Shown piece by piece: positions 47,201 to 55,534 of a DNA stretch of 64,000 nucleotides. The position numbers and the translations under genes are program-made. The notes below the pieces were generated by a model. It had not been told where the DNA came from, did not search any database, and worked only from the letters and a program-made list of their open reading frames with translations. Source of the DNA: Ferruginibacter sp. Lineage in GTDB: Bacteria; Bacteroidota; Bacteroidia; Chitinophagales; Chitinophagaceae. The DNA is taken from NCBI GenBank assembly GCA_013141115.1, contig JABFRP010000001.1, positions 124,001 to 188,000 on the forward strand, written 5' to 3'. Numbering within the stretch: position 1 is the stretch's first letter; each line of letters starts with the position of its first letter.

Positions 47201-47464
47201 GCCGATGCACCTTTGGCTAAAGAAAACTCTACTTTTTGGGCTGTTAATGGCACACAAAGCCGCATTAACAATGCAGTGCTTTCATATCAAATGCCGAAAG
47301 CTTTATCGGCAAGATTGAGAATACCGGATTTACGTGTACTGGTTAGCGGAACCAATTTGTTCTCTCTTATTAATCCTTTAAAATATAAAGATCCTTATAC
47401 TTCAAACTATGCAAGCTACCCTACACTAAGAACGATTTCTTTGGGTATTAATGCAAGTTTATAA
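44282..47464 (+). CDS. susC: SusC/RagA-type TonB-dependent outer-membrane transporter
   Basis: A 1060-residue outer-membrane beta-barrel. After the signal peptide, a carboxypeptidase-D-like domain (KTVTGKVLDADGKPLPSVTVGIKGT) lies at about residues 25-110, then the TonB box region (MEEVVVVGYGTKKRVNVQGAVSTI), the plug (ADIEDIPVANLPSALVNRVPGV, FLKDASAAIYGAAGAKGVILITTK), and barrel strands ending in YPTLRTISLGINASL. It imports oligosaccharides together with the SusD lipoprotein encoded 37 bases downstream. Intact, normal length for the family. Confidence 0.95.
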   Translation: MIKHLLKKALLLQFFVLLSCILFAQQKTVTGKVLDADGKPLPSVTVGIKGTTTNTKTDDNGAFSIVVPSNQSVLKFTSAGMIYEEQTVGAKTTIVQVMQKNNKQMEEVVVVGYGTKKRVNVQGAVSTIKAADIEDIPVANLPSALVNRVPGVGVSFASGKPGSTTTINIRNSITFPGAPDGVTNQPLVVIDGIISNPIQWSQSPNADIFENIDASQIEDITFLKDASAAIYGAAGAKGVILITTKKGKAGKPKISYTGYLGTSNEAVKSKSLTAYEHAKFLNDGFELNGTALNQRFSQADLDSLKGIADKSWFDYFWKAGQVQRHTVNVSGGTDKLTFFAGGSYYNEKGNYGDITNDKYSIRTGMNATIVDGLSANISFSSDYNKENSNNHKNANSETDDVTIRSLYLTPKWVPVEFNGMPVPFSGPNPPGNWSLLGVHQSGSYKFNKSQGLTVNASLEYKPKFINGLTARIQFGKNNRNSTGKEYYASYNVGGYLRRGQNSLLYSNAVNTAAPTVKITNNDQMSEGTTISDNYQLIGTLSYAKKIKDHDFDAMVGFDQGEASGRNIFLTKFQQQVRGVDEFWAFSNDLSSLGTITDAIRNPQSVVNAKRSFVSRFNYSFKSKYFFEFIGRLDASSNFAPENRWGFFPTIGLGWRISDENFFKDIQFVNSLKIRANIGLVGEDRVGNRLWESRYSSTTGYLFGNVSTGGLDPSIYPNKEITWEKSRSMNVGFDATILNNKINVSADFYHRYTYDGFDKYDASVFPPTTGVPPPVVNYGKQISWGSEFSVGYRGRIAKDWGFNVDANFGWSNSQLLQVYYNAANLGTYGTNELGIGIGRDPRKYNSSNFGYIAKGILRTQADVDAVLAKNPNYLIGGAKPQVGFMDYEDINGDGVINDFDITTMFDRTTPVIGFGFTVGFTYKQFKLQTNLNLTIGGKRFYDGEARKVPTTTQSAPSFWADHWTPENPNAKFPRADAPLAKENSTFWAVNGTQSRINNAVLSYQMPKALSARLRIPDLRVLVSGTNLFSLINPLKYKDPYTSNYASYPTLRTISLGINASL

Positions 47465-47501
47465 AACTAAAAATGGTTGTTAACTAATAAAAATAGCAAA
47501 T

Positions 47502-49346
47502 ATGAAATATATAAAAAATACAGGTAAATTAATGGTAGCGGTAGCATTGATGCTGATGGTAGTGCTGCCTTCCTGTAAAAAAGATTTTTTTGACATTGAA
47601 GATCCGCAGGGTATTGACTCTGATATCTGGAAAGATGAAGGAGCGGTGGGACTCTACCTTAATAGGACATATGCATTGGTAATTCCGCAATGGCCAACAT
47701 TAGGAGGGATTCACAACACTTCCGACGAATTAAATAATGCCAATACAGCTTTGTTATATGGCACACTAAATGAAAACTCTGTAACAGATATAGGTACAGG
47801 TAATACCATTACTACTAACCGCTATTTTGATATCCGTCGGTGTAATTTAGCGTTAGAAGGTCTTGATACCAGCACAGGTGTTCCGGCTAGTTCTAAGCGT
47901 ATATTAAAAGGCCAGTTTTACTTTCTTAGAGCATATACTTATTTTAGAATGGTTAATCTTTATGGAGGAGTTCCATTAGTATTAAAAGCTCAGGAAATAA
48001 CAAACGAAGGAATTCCTTCTGTGCCACGTGCTAAAACAAGTGAGTGTATTGCAGCAATTGCAAGAGATCTTGATTCAGCAGCTGCAAACTTACCAGCTAA
48101 ATGGACAGCAAATGCTGGTCTTGGGCGTATAACAAAAGCAGCAGCCATGGCAGTAAAGGGAAAGGTGTTGATGTATTGGGCAAGCCCCCAGTTCAATCCA
48201 ACCAATATTGCCAGCAGATGGGAAGATGCTTATGTTGCATGTAAAGCAGCATACGATCAGAGTGTAACAGATGGTTATGGTTTATTGGCAAATTATGCTA
48301 ATATTTTTACTGTAGAAGATAACAGCGAGGTAATGATCGTACGTAAATACAGTACTTCACGTGATCTGGGTACTAACCTTGAGAATGTAACAAGGCCAAG
48401 TTCCGAATCAAGTGGGGGCGGCGGTTCCAACCAACCCACCTGGAATTTAGTACAGTCGTATTTAAAGTCTAATGGAATGCCAATTGTAAATGCGGTTACA
48501 GATGATACTGTTATTAAATATAACGCCAATCAATTTTGGTTAAATAGGGATCCAAGGTTTACCGCATCTATTGTTTATAATGGAGCATTATACCCATTAA
48601 GTGGTAAGTCCGACAGGAAGCAATGGAGTTATAACGGTATAAATGACGAAGGCTCAATTAATACAGGTTTCTATTCAAAAAGATTTACTGTATCATCATT
48701 ATCGCCTTCACAGGCTTTATATAATTCTAATACAGGTGGAGGAAACGGGATGGATTGGATAGAAATGCGTTTTGCTGAAGTTATTTTAAACTATGCAGAA
48801 TGTGCAAATGAAACAGGCCGCATGACCGAAGCAAAAGATATGGTAAGAAAAATACGGGTTAGAGCGGGTATAGTTGCAGGAGCATATGATTATGGGTTAG
48901 CTATTGGAAGCGCTATTCCGGCAATGAGAAACCTTATATTAAATGAAAGACAAACAGAATTTGCTTTAGAGGGTAAAAGATATTTTGATTTAAGAAGAAC
49001 GAGAAACCTAAGTTTAATATCTGCACGCCAATCACACAGGTTAACAGTAAAACTTCCTTACGTGTCAGGCAATCTGCCAGCTACCCCTGTAGTAGGAAGA
49101 ATTTATCTGGATGCTGCAAATACATTGGGCGAAAAACCCCGGGATACGGTGAATGTAAATAATGCAGTTACCTATTCAACAGTATTCACGTTGCCTGCAA
49201 CTGTAGCTTCAATTGAAGGGTCAAACGTAATTAGTATTCCTAATAATTATTATTTCTATGCATTGCCTAATTTCTTCAGCCAAAATTCTTTTGTTATAGA
49301 ACAAACCATTGGCTGGATAAACGGTTCATTTGATCCATTACAATAA
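47502..49346 (+). CDS. susD: SusD/RagB-type surface glycan-binding lipoprotein
   Basis: A 614-residue lipoprotein; MLMVVLPSCKKD gives the lipobox with Cys at about 26. The helical TPR-like scaffold is typical of SusD (FYFLRAYTYFRMVNLYGGVPLV; AAAMAVKGKVLMYWASPQFNPTN; WIEMRFAEVILNYAECANE; NERQTEFALEGKRYFDLRRTRN). It caps the SusC barrel and binds the incoming pectic oligosaccharide. The end is somewhat longer than usual. Confidence 0.95.
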   Translation: MKYIKNTGKLMVAVALMLMVVLPSCKKDFFDIEDPQGIDSDIWKDEGAVGLYLNRTYALVIPQWPTLGGIHNTSDELNNANTALLYGTLNENSVTDIGTGNTITTNRYFDIRRCNLALEGLDTSTGVPASSKRILKGQFYFLRAYTYFRMVNLYGGVPLVLKAQEITNEGIPSVPRAKTSECIAAIARDLDSAAANLPAKWTANAGLGRITKAAAMAVKGKVLMYWASPQFNPTNIASRWEDAYVACKAAYDQSVTDGYGLLANYANIFTVEDNSEVMIVRKYSTSRDLGTNLENVTRPSSESSGGGGSNQPTWNLVQSYLKSNGMPIVNAVTDDTVIKYNANQFWLNRDPRFTASIVYNGALYPLSGKSDRKQWSYNGINDEGSINTGFYSKRFTVSSLSPSQALYNSNTGGGNGMDWIEMRFAEVILNYAECANETGRMTEAKDMVRKIRVRAGIVAGAYDYGLAIGSAIPAMRNLILNERQTEFALEGKRYFDLRRTRNLSLISARQSHRLTVKLPYVSGNLPATPVVGRIYLDAANTLGEKPRDTVNVNNAVTYSTVFTLPATVASIEGSNVISIPNNYYFYALPNFFSQNSFVIEQTIGWINGSFDPLQ

Positions 49347-49367
49347 AATTTTATAAAAATATTTAGT

Positions 49368-50309
49368 ATGAAAAAATATATAATTTTACTTTTTGCAGCT
49401 GCAGCAGTGCTTTCGGCTTGCGAAAAAAAAGTTGATCCTATAGATACCTTTGGTGTAACTGTAGAATATCGTGGTGGGGGTAAAAATGTTTCAGGTAATA
49501 TTGAAGTAAACCCCAAAGACAGTATCTACCTTGATTTTACCATCACATCTCAAACCGATATGGCTTATGTGGAGATTCAGAAAAATGGTGTAAAGGTTGA
49601 TACTTTCAGGCTAACCAATGCCACCAATAAAAAAAGTTTTTCACTTGTAAAAGGATATAGGACAGATAGTGCTTCCGGTAGCTATACTTACCGTGTGTTG
49701 GCTAGAGACCCTGTAGCTGTATTTATGGGAGATGGCGACAAAAGCATTACCGTAACAGTTAAACCAGATTTTAATTTTTGGAGTTACCGTATTTTACAAG
49801 TGCCTGATACCACAAACAAAACCAACAAATGCTATTACTCTACTACCAATGGAAAGGTATACAGCTATACCGATGGAGCTGCAAACTCTGCTAATATAGA
49901 CCTTGCATATTATTGGGATACCGTTGGCCGCAGCACCACCTCCACAACCGACGATTTAAAGCATACTATTTATGCATTAAATGCAGCCCAACCGCAAATA
50001 CCTTTTTACGATATCAGCACTTGGACTAAGAATGCTACTGTATTTAAAAAAATGCCAACATCAATAAATTTTGTAAGTGGATTAACATCTGGTGGTGCCA
50101 TACAAACACTTATCGGTGGTAATATGACGTCGGGTACTTCATCAAAAATTACTGGTTTGTCTACAACACCTACAGGAAGTATAAGTAATAGTGTAATTGG
50201 TTTTAAAACCGCAGCCGGAAAATTTGGTTGTATATTGGTAAGATATGTAAATGGAGATTCCCCCAACGCAACCACTCAAATTGAAGTGGATGTTAAAGTT
50301 CAAAAATAG
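49368..50309 (+). CDS. Surface lipoprotein, SusE-like glycan-binding candidate
   Basis: A 313-residue lipoprotein (VLSACEKKVD lipobox at about Cys18) of mostly beta structure. An immunoglobulin-like domain (residues 25-130, with SGSYTYRVLARDP) is followed by a beta domain with aromatic residues (FWSYRILQVPDTTNKTNKCYYSTTNGKVYSYTDG) that may contact sugar. Its place directly after SusD is that of SusE/SusF-type surface glycan-binding proteins, which show little sequence conservation. A terminator follows it. Confidence 0.65.
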   Translation: MKKYIILLFAAAAVLSACEKKVDPIDTFGVTVEYRGGGKNVSGNIEVNPKDSIYLDFTITSQTDMAYVEIQKNGVKVDTFRLTNATNKKSFSLVKGYRTDSASGSYTYRVLARDPVAVFMGDGDKSITVTVKPDFNFWSYRILQVPDTTNKTNKCYYSTTNGKVYSYTDGAANSANIDLAYYWDTVGRSTTSTTDDLKHTIYALNAAQPQIPFYDISTWTKNATVFKKMPTSINFVSGLTSGGAIQTLIGGNMTSGTSSKITGLSTTPTGSISNSVIGFKTAAGKFGCILVRYVNGDSPNATTQIEVDVKVQK

Positions 50310-50332
50310 CTTTTTCTTATAATGTTTTTTGT

Positions 50333-50363
50333 AAAGAGAAAGCCTGAAAACTTTCTCTTTTTT
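50333..50363 (+). terminator. Terminator after the SusCD operon
   Basis: AAAGAGAAAG at 50333-50342 and CTTTCTCTTT at 50351-50360 form a perfect ten-base stem with an eight-base loop, ending in a T run (50358-50363). It lies 24 bases after the stop of the lipoprotein gene, so the pectate lyase at 50461 needs its own promoter or read-through. Confidence 0.8.
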
Positions 50364-50460
50364 ATAAACTGAAACAATAAAAATAGAGTAGTAATTTATT
50401 GGTTAAAACCAACAGCATTTTTATAAATAATCGTCTAATAGTTTTCAAACTATAATTGTA

Positions 50461-52122
50461 ATGAATACAAATTTTAAAAAAGCATTTTTGGCAACAGTGG
50501 TTTTAATAACTGTTAACACTGCCAGTGCACAATACCCCGAAATTCCTGCAGCCGTTCAAAAGGCTTCAGATTCTTTGATGGATGCAGCACGTAAACATTC
50601 AGATTCTGCATGGGCTGTTGCGTATCCCATCATTCAGGAAGAAGCTGCAAAATACCAGCGGCCATTTGTGCCATGGGCGGCAAGGCCAATTGATCTGCCA
50701 CAGGCAGGTATTCCCGCTTTTCCCGGTGCAGAAGGTGGTGGTAAATACAGTTTTGGTGGCCGTGGCGGCAGAGTAATTGTGGTAACTAATTTAAACGATG
50801 ATGGTGTGGGTAGTTTACGTTGGGCTTGTGAGCAGGGTGGTGCAAGAATTGTAGTGTTCAATGTATCAGGTATCATTCGTATTAAAACACCTCTTATTAT
50901 AAGGGCGCCTTACATTACCATACAGGGGCAAACAGCTCCCGGTGATGGGATATGTGTGGCCGGAGAATCTTTCTGGTTAAACACACATGATGTTATCATC
51001 CGTTACATGCGCTTTCGCCGTGGCGAAACGTGGGTGGGCAGAAGAGATGATGCCATTGGAGGAAATCCTGTTGGTAATATCATGATCGATCACGTAAGTG
51101 CAAGCTGGGGGCTGGATGAGAATATGAGCATGTACCGCCACATGTACAACGATAGCACACCTATGAAAAATGGTGAATTAAAATTAGGTACGGTAAACAT
51201 CACCATACAAAATTCTATATTCTCCGAATCACTGGATACCTGGAACCATGCATTTGGAAGTACATTGGGCGGAGAGAATTGTGCGTTTGTGCGTAACCTT
51301 TGGGCCAACAATGCAGGTCGCAATCCATCAATCGGATGGAATGGTATTTTTAACTTTGCCAATAATGTAGTATTCAACTGGGTGCATCGTTCTACCGACG
51401 GCGGCGATTATACAGCGATGTACAACATCATTAATAACTATTACAAACCCGGCCCGGCTACACCAGATCAAAGTAAACCAATTGCTCACCGTATTTTAAA
51501 ACCCGAAAGCGGTCGTAGCAAATTAGGTTACGCCGTTTACGGCAGGGCTTATGTAAATGGCAATATTGTAGAAGGTAATGCAAGAGTTACAAAAGATAAC
51601 TGGGATGGCGGCGTTCAGGTAGAAGAACAACCCGATGCAGGAAAGTACAAAGACAAAATGAAATGGAATCAACCATTGCCTATGCCTGAAATAACCATTA
51701 TTCCTGCCTTACAGGCAAAAGAATTTGTGCTGACCAATGCAGGGGCAACTCTACCGGTAAGAGATGCAGTGGATCAAAGAATTGTGGCTCAGGTAAAAAC
51801 AGGTAAGATAGTGGTGTCTGATAAAGTATTGGTTCCAACCACTCAATTCAAACACCGTCGTTTGCCTTTAGATTCTTACAAAATTGGTATCATCACCGAT
51901 ATTAATCAGGTAGGCGGTTATCCTGAATACAAAGGAACCCCTTATAAAGATTCGGATAACGATGGTATACCTGATGATTATGAAATTAAAAATAAATTAA
52001 ATCCGAAAGACGCTTCGGATGCAGCAAAAATTACTACTAGCGGTTACAGCAATATTGAAGTATATTTAAATAGTGTAGTAAACATCAAAAATGTGAAACC
52101 TGCTACGCAGGTTAAAAAATAA
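50461..52122 (+). CDS. Secreted pectate lyase, PL1-type, second paralogue
   Basis: A 553-residue periplasmic enzyme (signal peptide ending NTASAQ) with an extra N-terminal helical segment (residues 25-85) absent from the paralogue at 25836. Shared motifs are FPGAEGGGKYSFGGRGGRV, ITIQGQTAPGDG and the NNYYKPGPAT turn. The C-terminus carries DSDNDGIPDDYE, the same calcium-type repeat. A hairpin with arms ATAGTTT/AAACTAT (50438-50453) sits eight bases before the ATG. Pectin backbone cleavage is the expected role. Confidence 0.87.
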   Translation: MNTNFKKAFLATVVLITVNTASAQYPEIPAAVQKASDSLMDAARKHSDSAWAVAYPIIQEEAAKYQRPFVPWAARPIDLPQAGIPAFPGAEGGGKYSFGGRGGRVIVVTNLNDDGVGSLRWACEQGGARIVVFNVSGIIRIKTPLIIRAPYITIQGQTAPGDGICVAGESFWLNTHDVIIRYMRFRRGETWVGRRDDAIGGNPVGNIMIDHVSASWGLDENMSMYRHMYNDSTPMKNGELKLGTVNITIQNSIFSESLDTWNHAFGSTLGGENCAFVRNLWANNAGRNPSIGWNGIFNFANNVVFNWVHRSTDGGDYTAMYNIINNYYKPGPATPDQSKPIAHRILKPESGRSKLGYAVYGRAYVNGNIVEGNARVTKDNWDGGVQVEEQPDAGKYKDKMKWNQPLPMPEITIIPALQAKEFVLTNAGATLPVRDAVDQRIVAQVKTGKIVVSDKVLVPTTQFKHRRLPLDSYKIGIITDINQVGGYPEYKGTPYKDSDNDGIPDDYEIKNKLNPKDASDAAKITTSGYSNIEVYLNSVVNIKNVKPATQVKK

Positions 52123-52151
52123 TTTTTGTACCGGGCATTTAAATTTGCCTG

Positions 52152-52180
52152 AGCTGCGGTGGCGTCGCACTCTTCAACGG
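52152..52180 (-). repeat. Interspersed repeat family B, copy 2
   Basis: The core GGCGTCGCACTCTT with AGCTGC to its left is the reverse complement of the element at 21521-21556. It lies in the 110-base gap before the large beta-helix gene. Confidence 0.5.
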
Positions 52181-52232
52181 TATAACTTTTTTGAACTTTT
52201 ATTGAAGCGGATAAAAAATACACGATTCCTTA

Positions 52233-55229
52233 GTGAATATAAAAAAATCATATCAGCAACTCTTTCTCATATCAGCAGTCGTTTTTGGTTTACAGCAGGT
52301 TTTATTGGCGCAAAAGCCGGTAAAGCCTGCTCCTTTATATCCTTTGTGGTACCAAAAAGGACAACTGCTGTACACACCCGATTCCTTAGGCAATCGTATT
52401 CCCGATTTTTCATATTGTGGTTATAAAGCATCAGAACAATCTATTCCTGATGTAGCAGTAAAAGTAGTAGTGCCGGTTGCAAAAGGCGATGCTACCTTAC
52501 GCATTCAATCTGCATTGGATTATGTGGCCACGTTACCTGTTGATGCCAATGGTTTTCGTGGTGCTGTATTATTGCAAAAAGGAACTTACGAAGTATTGGG
52601 ACAATTAAGAATTACAGCAAGTGGTGTAGTCCTTCGTGGAAGTGGTATGGATGCAAAAGGAACCACCATTATTGGTGCAGGTACAGGAAGATTGGCGTTG
52701 ATAAAAATAGTAGGTCAAAATAAACTGGATAAAGAATTTAACGGGTATAAAATCATTGATCCTTATGTCCCGGTAAATGCATTGCAATTTCATGTTGACA
52801 GTTCAATAATAAACCGGCAGGTGGGCACAAAAATATGTATTCGCCGTCCGTCTACTAAAAACTGGATTGCCGCTTTGGCTACAGATATTTTTGGCGGTGG
52901 TATTTCTGCACTCGGCTGGAAACCCGGCGACAGAGATATTATTTTCGACAGAACCATTACAAAAATAGAAGGCAATACAATTACTATTGATGTGCCACTC
53001 ACTACTGCGATAGATTCCACTTATGGCGGCGGAATGGTGTATGGATACAGTTGGGCCGGAAGAATAAATAATTGCGGTATCGAAAACCTGCGTTGCATTT
53101 CTACTTACGATAAAAATAATTTGAAAGACGAAGACCATCGCTGGAATGCCATCAATGTTGAAAATGCAGAAGATGCATGGGTACGTCAAATCAATTTCGA
53201 AAACTTTGCAGGCTCTGCAGTAAGTGTATTGGAAACTTCCAAACGTGTTACGGTGCAGGATTGTAAATCAGTTCACCCTGTTTCGGAAATTGGCGGGCAA
53301 CGACGCTATACTTTTTTAACCAACGGTCAGCAGACTTTATTTCAACGTTGTTATGCCGAAGAAGGCTATCACGATTTTGCAACAGGCTATTGTACACCCG
53401 GGCCAAATGCATTTGTACAATGCGAATCTCATTTACCGTATAGTTTCAGCGGCGGTATCGACAGCTGGTCATCCGGAATTTTATTTGATGTGGTAAATGT
53501 AGATGGCAATGCGTTACGTTTTGGCAACAGAGGACAGGATGCTAACGGTGCCGGATGGGCAGCAGCAAACAGTTTGTTCTGGAACTGCACCGCTGCAAGA
53601 ATTGATTGCTACAAACCACCTACGGCACAAAACTGGTCGTTTGGCAGTTGGGCACAATTCAGTGGTGATGGATACTGGACAGCATCTAACGATGCAGTTA
53701 CACCAAGAAGTTTGTATTATGCACAACTGGCACAACGCTTAAATAAAAATGTAGATGCTCAGGCACAAATTTTATTTATTCCTACAGAAGCATCCAGCAG
53801 TCCATCTGTTGAAGTGGCTGCACAGTTAACAAAGATTGCTGCAAAACCAAGAATGCAAATGCAGGAATGGATTGATCTGTCGTATCAGAGAAATTCAATA
53901 ACAATTGTTGCAGCTGATGCAAAAACAATTGATCAGATCGGCATTAAAAAAATTACAGCACCTGTACTGGCATCTGCCATGCAAATAAAAAATGGCTGGC
54001 TGGTAAGAGGCGATGAAATTTTAGCAGGAGCAAGAAATATTGTTCCCTGGTGGAATGGTGGTGTACAAGGCAATGATTTAATTACTGCAAAGCCACACAT
54101 CACCCGTTTTGTGCCAGGCAGAACTGGAAACGGATTGACGGATGACTTAGGTGAAGTAACGGACAATATGAAAGCAAAACATATTGTTGCCATGGAGCAC
54201 AATTACGGTTTGTGGTACGATTTAAGAAGAGATGATCACGAACGTATAAGGAGAATGGATGGTGAAGTATGGCCGCCGTTTTACGAATTACCTTTTGCAA
54301 GAAGCGGAAAAGAATTGGCATGGGATGGCTTGAGCAAATATGATTTAACCAAGTATAATTTATTTTACTGGAGCCGATTAAAACAATTTGCCGACCTGGC
54401 AGATCAGAAAGGTTTGGTACTCGTGCATCAGAATTATTTTCAGCATAATATTATTGAAGCCGGCGCACACTATGTAGATTTTCCATGGCGCACTGCTAAC
54501 AATATTAACAACACCGGCTTTCCTGAGCCACCACCTTTTGCAGGTGATAAAAGAATATTTTTAGGCGAACAGTTTTATGATATCAGCAATCCGGTAAGAA
54601 GAGAGTTGCATAAAAAAATCATTCGCCAATGTTTAAATAATTTTAAAGATAACAATGGTGTAATTCAATTTATTGGTGAAGAATTTACAGGGCCTTTACA
54701 TTTTGTAAAGTTCTGGTTGGATGCAGTAAAAGATTGGGAAAAAGAAACCGGTAAACGACCAACCATTGGTTTATGTGTTACCAAAGATGTGCAGGATTCT
54801 ATTATGAGTAATCCTGCTTATGCCTCGGTGGTGGATTTGATAGATATCCGTTACTGGCATTACCAGGCAGATGGATCTGTGTACGCACCATTAGGCGGAC
54901 AGAATTTAGCACCCCGTCAGCATGCCCGATTATTAAAACCTAAAAAGACTTCATTTGAACAAGTGTATCGGGCAGTAAAAGAATACAGAGAAAAATATCC
55001 CAACAAAGCAGTGAGTTATTCCGGTGACAGTTATCCCGAATTTGGTATTGCAGCTTTTATGGCAGGCGGAAGTCTGGCAGTGTTGAATGATCAAATCGAT
55101 CCAGCAATTTTAAAAGCAGCTGTTGGAATGAAACCGGTAGCTTCTTCAAATAAGAATGAATATGTGCTGAGTGATGGGAAGAAGAGTATTGTATATAATG
55201 CAGAGACAAGAAAATTTGAAATGTGGTAA
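52233..55229 (+). CDS. Large secreted beta-helix protein with C-terminal barrel (DUF6298-like)
   Basis: GTG at 52233 is taken as start because it precedes a signal peptide (NIKKSYQQLFLISAVVFGLQQVLLAQ). The 998-residue protein has a pectate-lyase-like parallel beta-helix (about residues 80-480; ALDYVATLPVDANGFRGAVLLQKGTYE to CYAEEGYHDFATGYCTPG) and a C-terminal domain (about 590-998) with a TIM-barrel look (LFYWSRLKQFADLADQKGLVLV, GVIQFIGEEFTGPLHF). The pattern recalls DUF6298 proteins of plant-pectin loci, by memory only. The reaction is unknown; a side-chain or backbone carbohydrate hydrolase or lyase is likely. Confidence 0.6.
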   Translation: MNIKKSYQQLFLISAVVFGLQQVLLAQKPVKPAPLYPLWYQKGQLLYTPDSLGNRIPDFSYCGYKASEQSIPDVAVKVVVPVAKGDATLRIQSALDYVATLPVDANGFRGAVLLQKGTYEVLGQLRITASGVVLRGSGMDAKGTTIIGAGTGRLALIKIVGQNKLDKEFNGYKIIDPYVPVNALQFHVDSSIINRQVGTKICIRRPSTKNWIAALATDIFGGGISALGWKPGDRDIIFDRTITKIEGNTITIDVPLTTAIDSTYGGGMVYGYSWAGRINNCGIENLRCISTYDKNNLKDEDHRWNAINVENAEDAWVRQINFENFAGSAVSVLETSKRVTVQDCKSVHPVSEIGGQRRYTFLTNGQQTLFQRCYAEEGYHDFATGYCTPGPNAFVQCESHLPYSFSGGIDSWSSGILFDVVNVDGNALRFGNRGQDANGAGWAAANSLFWNCTAARIDCYKPPTAQNWSFGSWAQFSGDGYWTASNDAVTPRSLYYAQLAQRLNKNVDAQAQILFIPTEASSSPSVEVAAQLTKIAAKPRMQMQEWIDLSYQRNSITIVAADAKTIDQIGIKKITAPVLASAMQIKNGWLVRGDEILAGARNIVPWWNGGVQGNDLITAKPHITRFVPGRTGNGLTDDLGEVTDNMKAKHIVAMEHNYGLWYDLRRDDHERIRRMDGEVWPPFYELPFARSGKELAWDGLSKYDLTKYNLFYWSRLKQFADLADQKGLVLVHQNYFQHNIIEAGAHYVDFPWRTANNINNTGFPEPPPFAGDKRIFLGEQFYDISNPVRRELHKKIIRQCLNNFKDNNGVIQFIGEEFTGPLHFVKFWLDAVKDWEKETGKRPTIGLCVTKDVQDSIMSNPAYASVVDLIDIRYWHYQADGSVYAPLGGQNLAPRQHARLLKPKKTSFEQVYRAVKEYREKYPNKAVSYSGDSYPEFGIAAFMAGGSLAVLNDQIDPAILKAAVGMKPVASSNKNEYVLSDGKKSIVYNAETRKFEMW

Positions 55230-55356
55230 CCTCACCTATCCTCTCCTAAAGGAGAGGGAAATGGAGGAGATGGCAGCGAAGATTTAAACGATTACCTAAA
55301 AGGAAAATGTAGACAAGGGTAGCGAAGATGGAGAAGAAGAATGTTTTATAAGAGAA

Positions 55357-55424
55357 GCTCCGTAGGAGCGTAAGGTGGGTAGAAAAAAAATGGGATGTTG
55401 ATTGTGAATCGTCCCGTAGGGACG
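55357..55424 (+). repeat. Interspersed paired-hairpin repeat A, copy 3
   Basis: GCTCC-GTA-GGAGC at 55357-55369 and CGTCCC-GTA-GGGACG at 55410-55424, about 54 bases apart, with GGTGGGTAGAAA between them. A repeat-B-like segment (CGTACAAGTGAGTGACACAA, 55472-55491) follows, close to the next gene's start. This accounts for most of the 305-base gap 55230-55534, in which no gene is seen. Confidence 0.72.
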
Positions 55425-55534
55425 ACAGGTGCTCTTAGCAAAACACAATTAATGTTCAGTAAAGAATTAAACGTACAAGTGAGTGACACAACGATGTTGA
55501 CCAAAGTATGAATGATCGTTCCAAAAAAAAGAAA

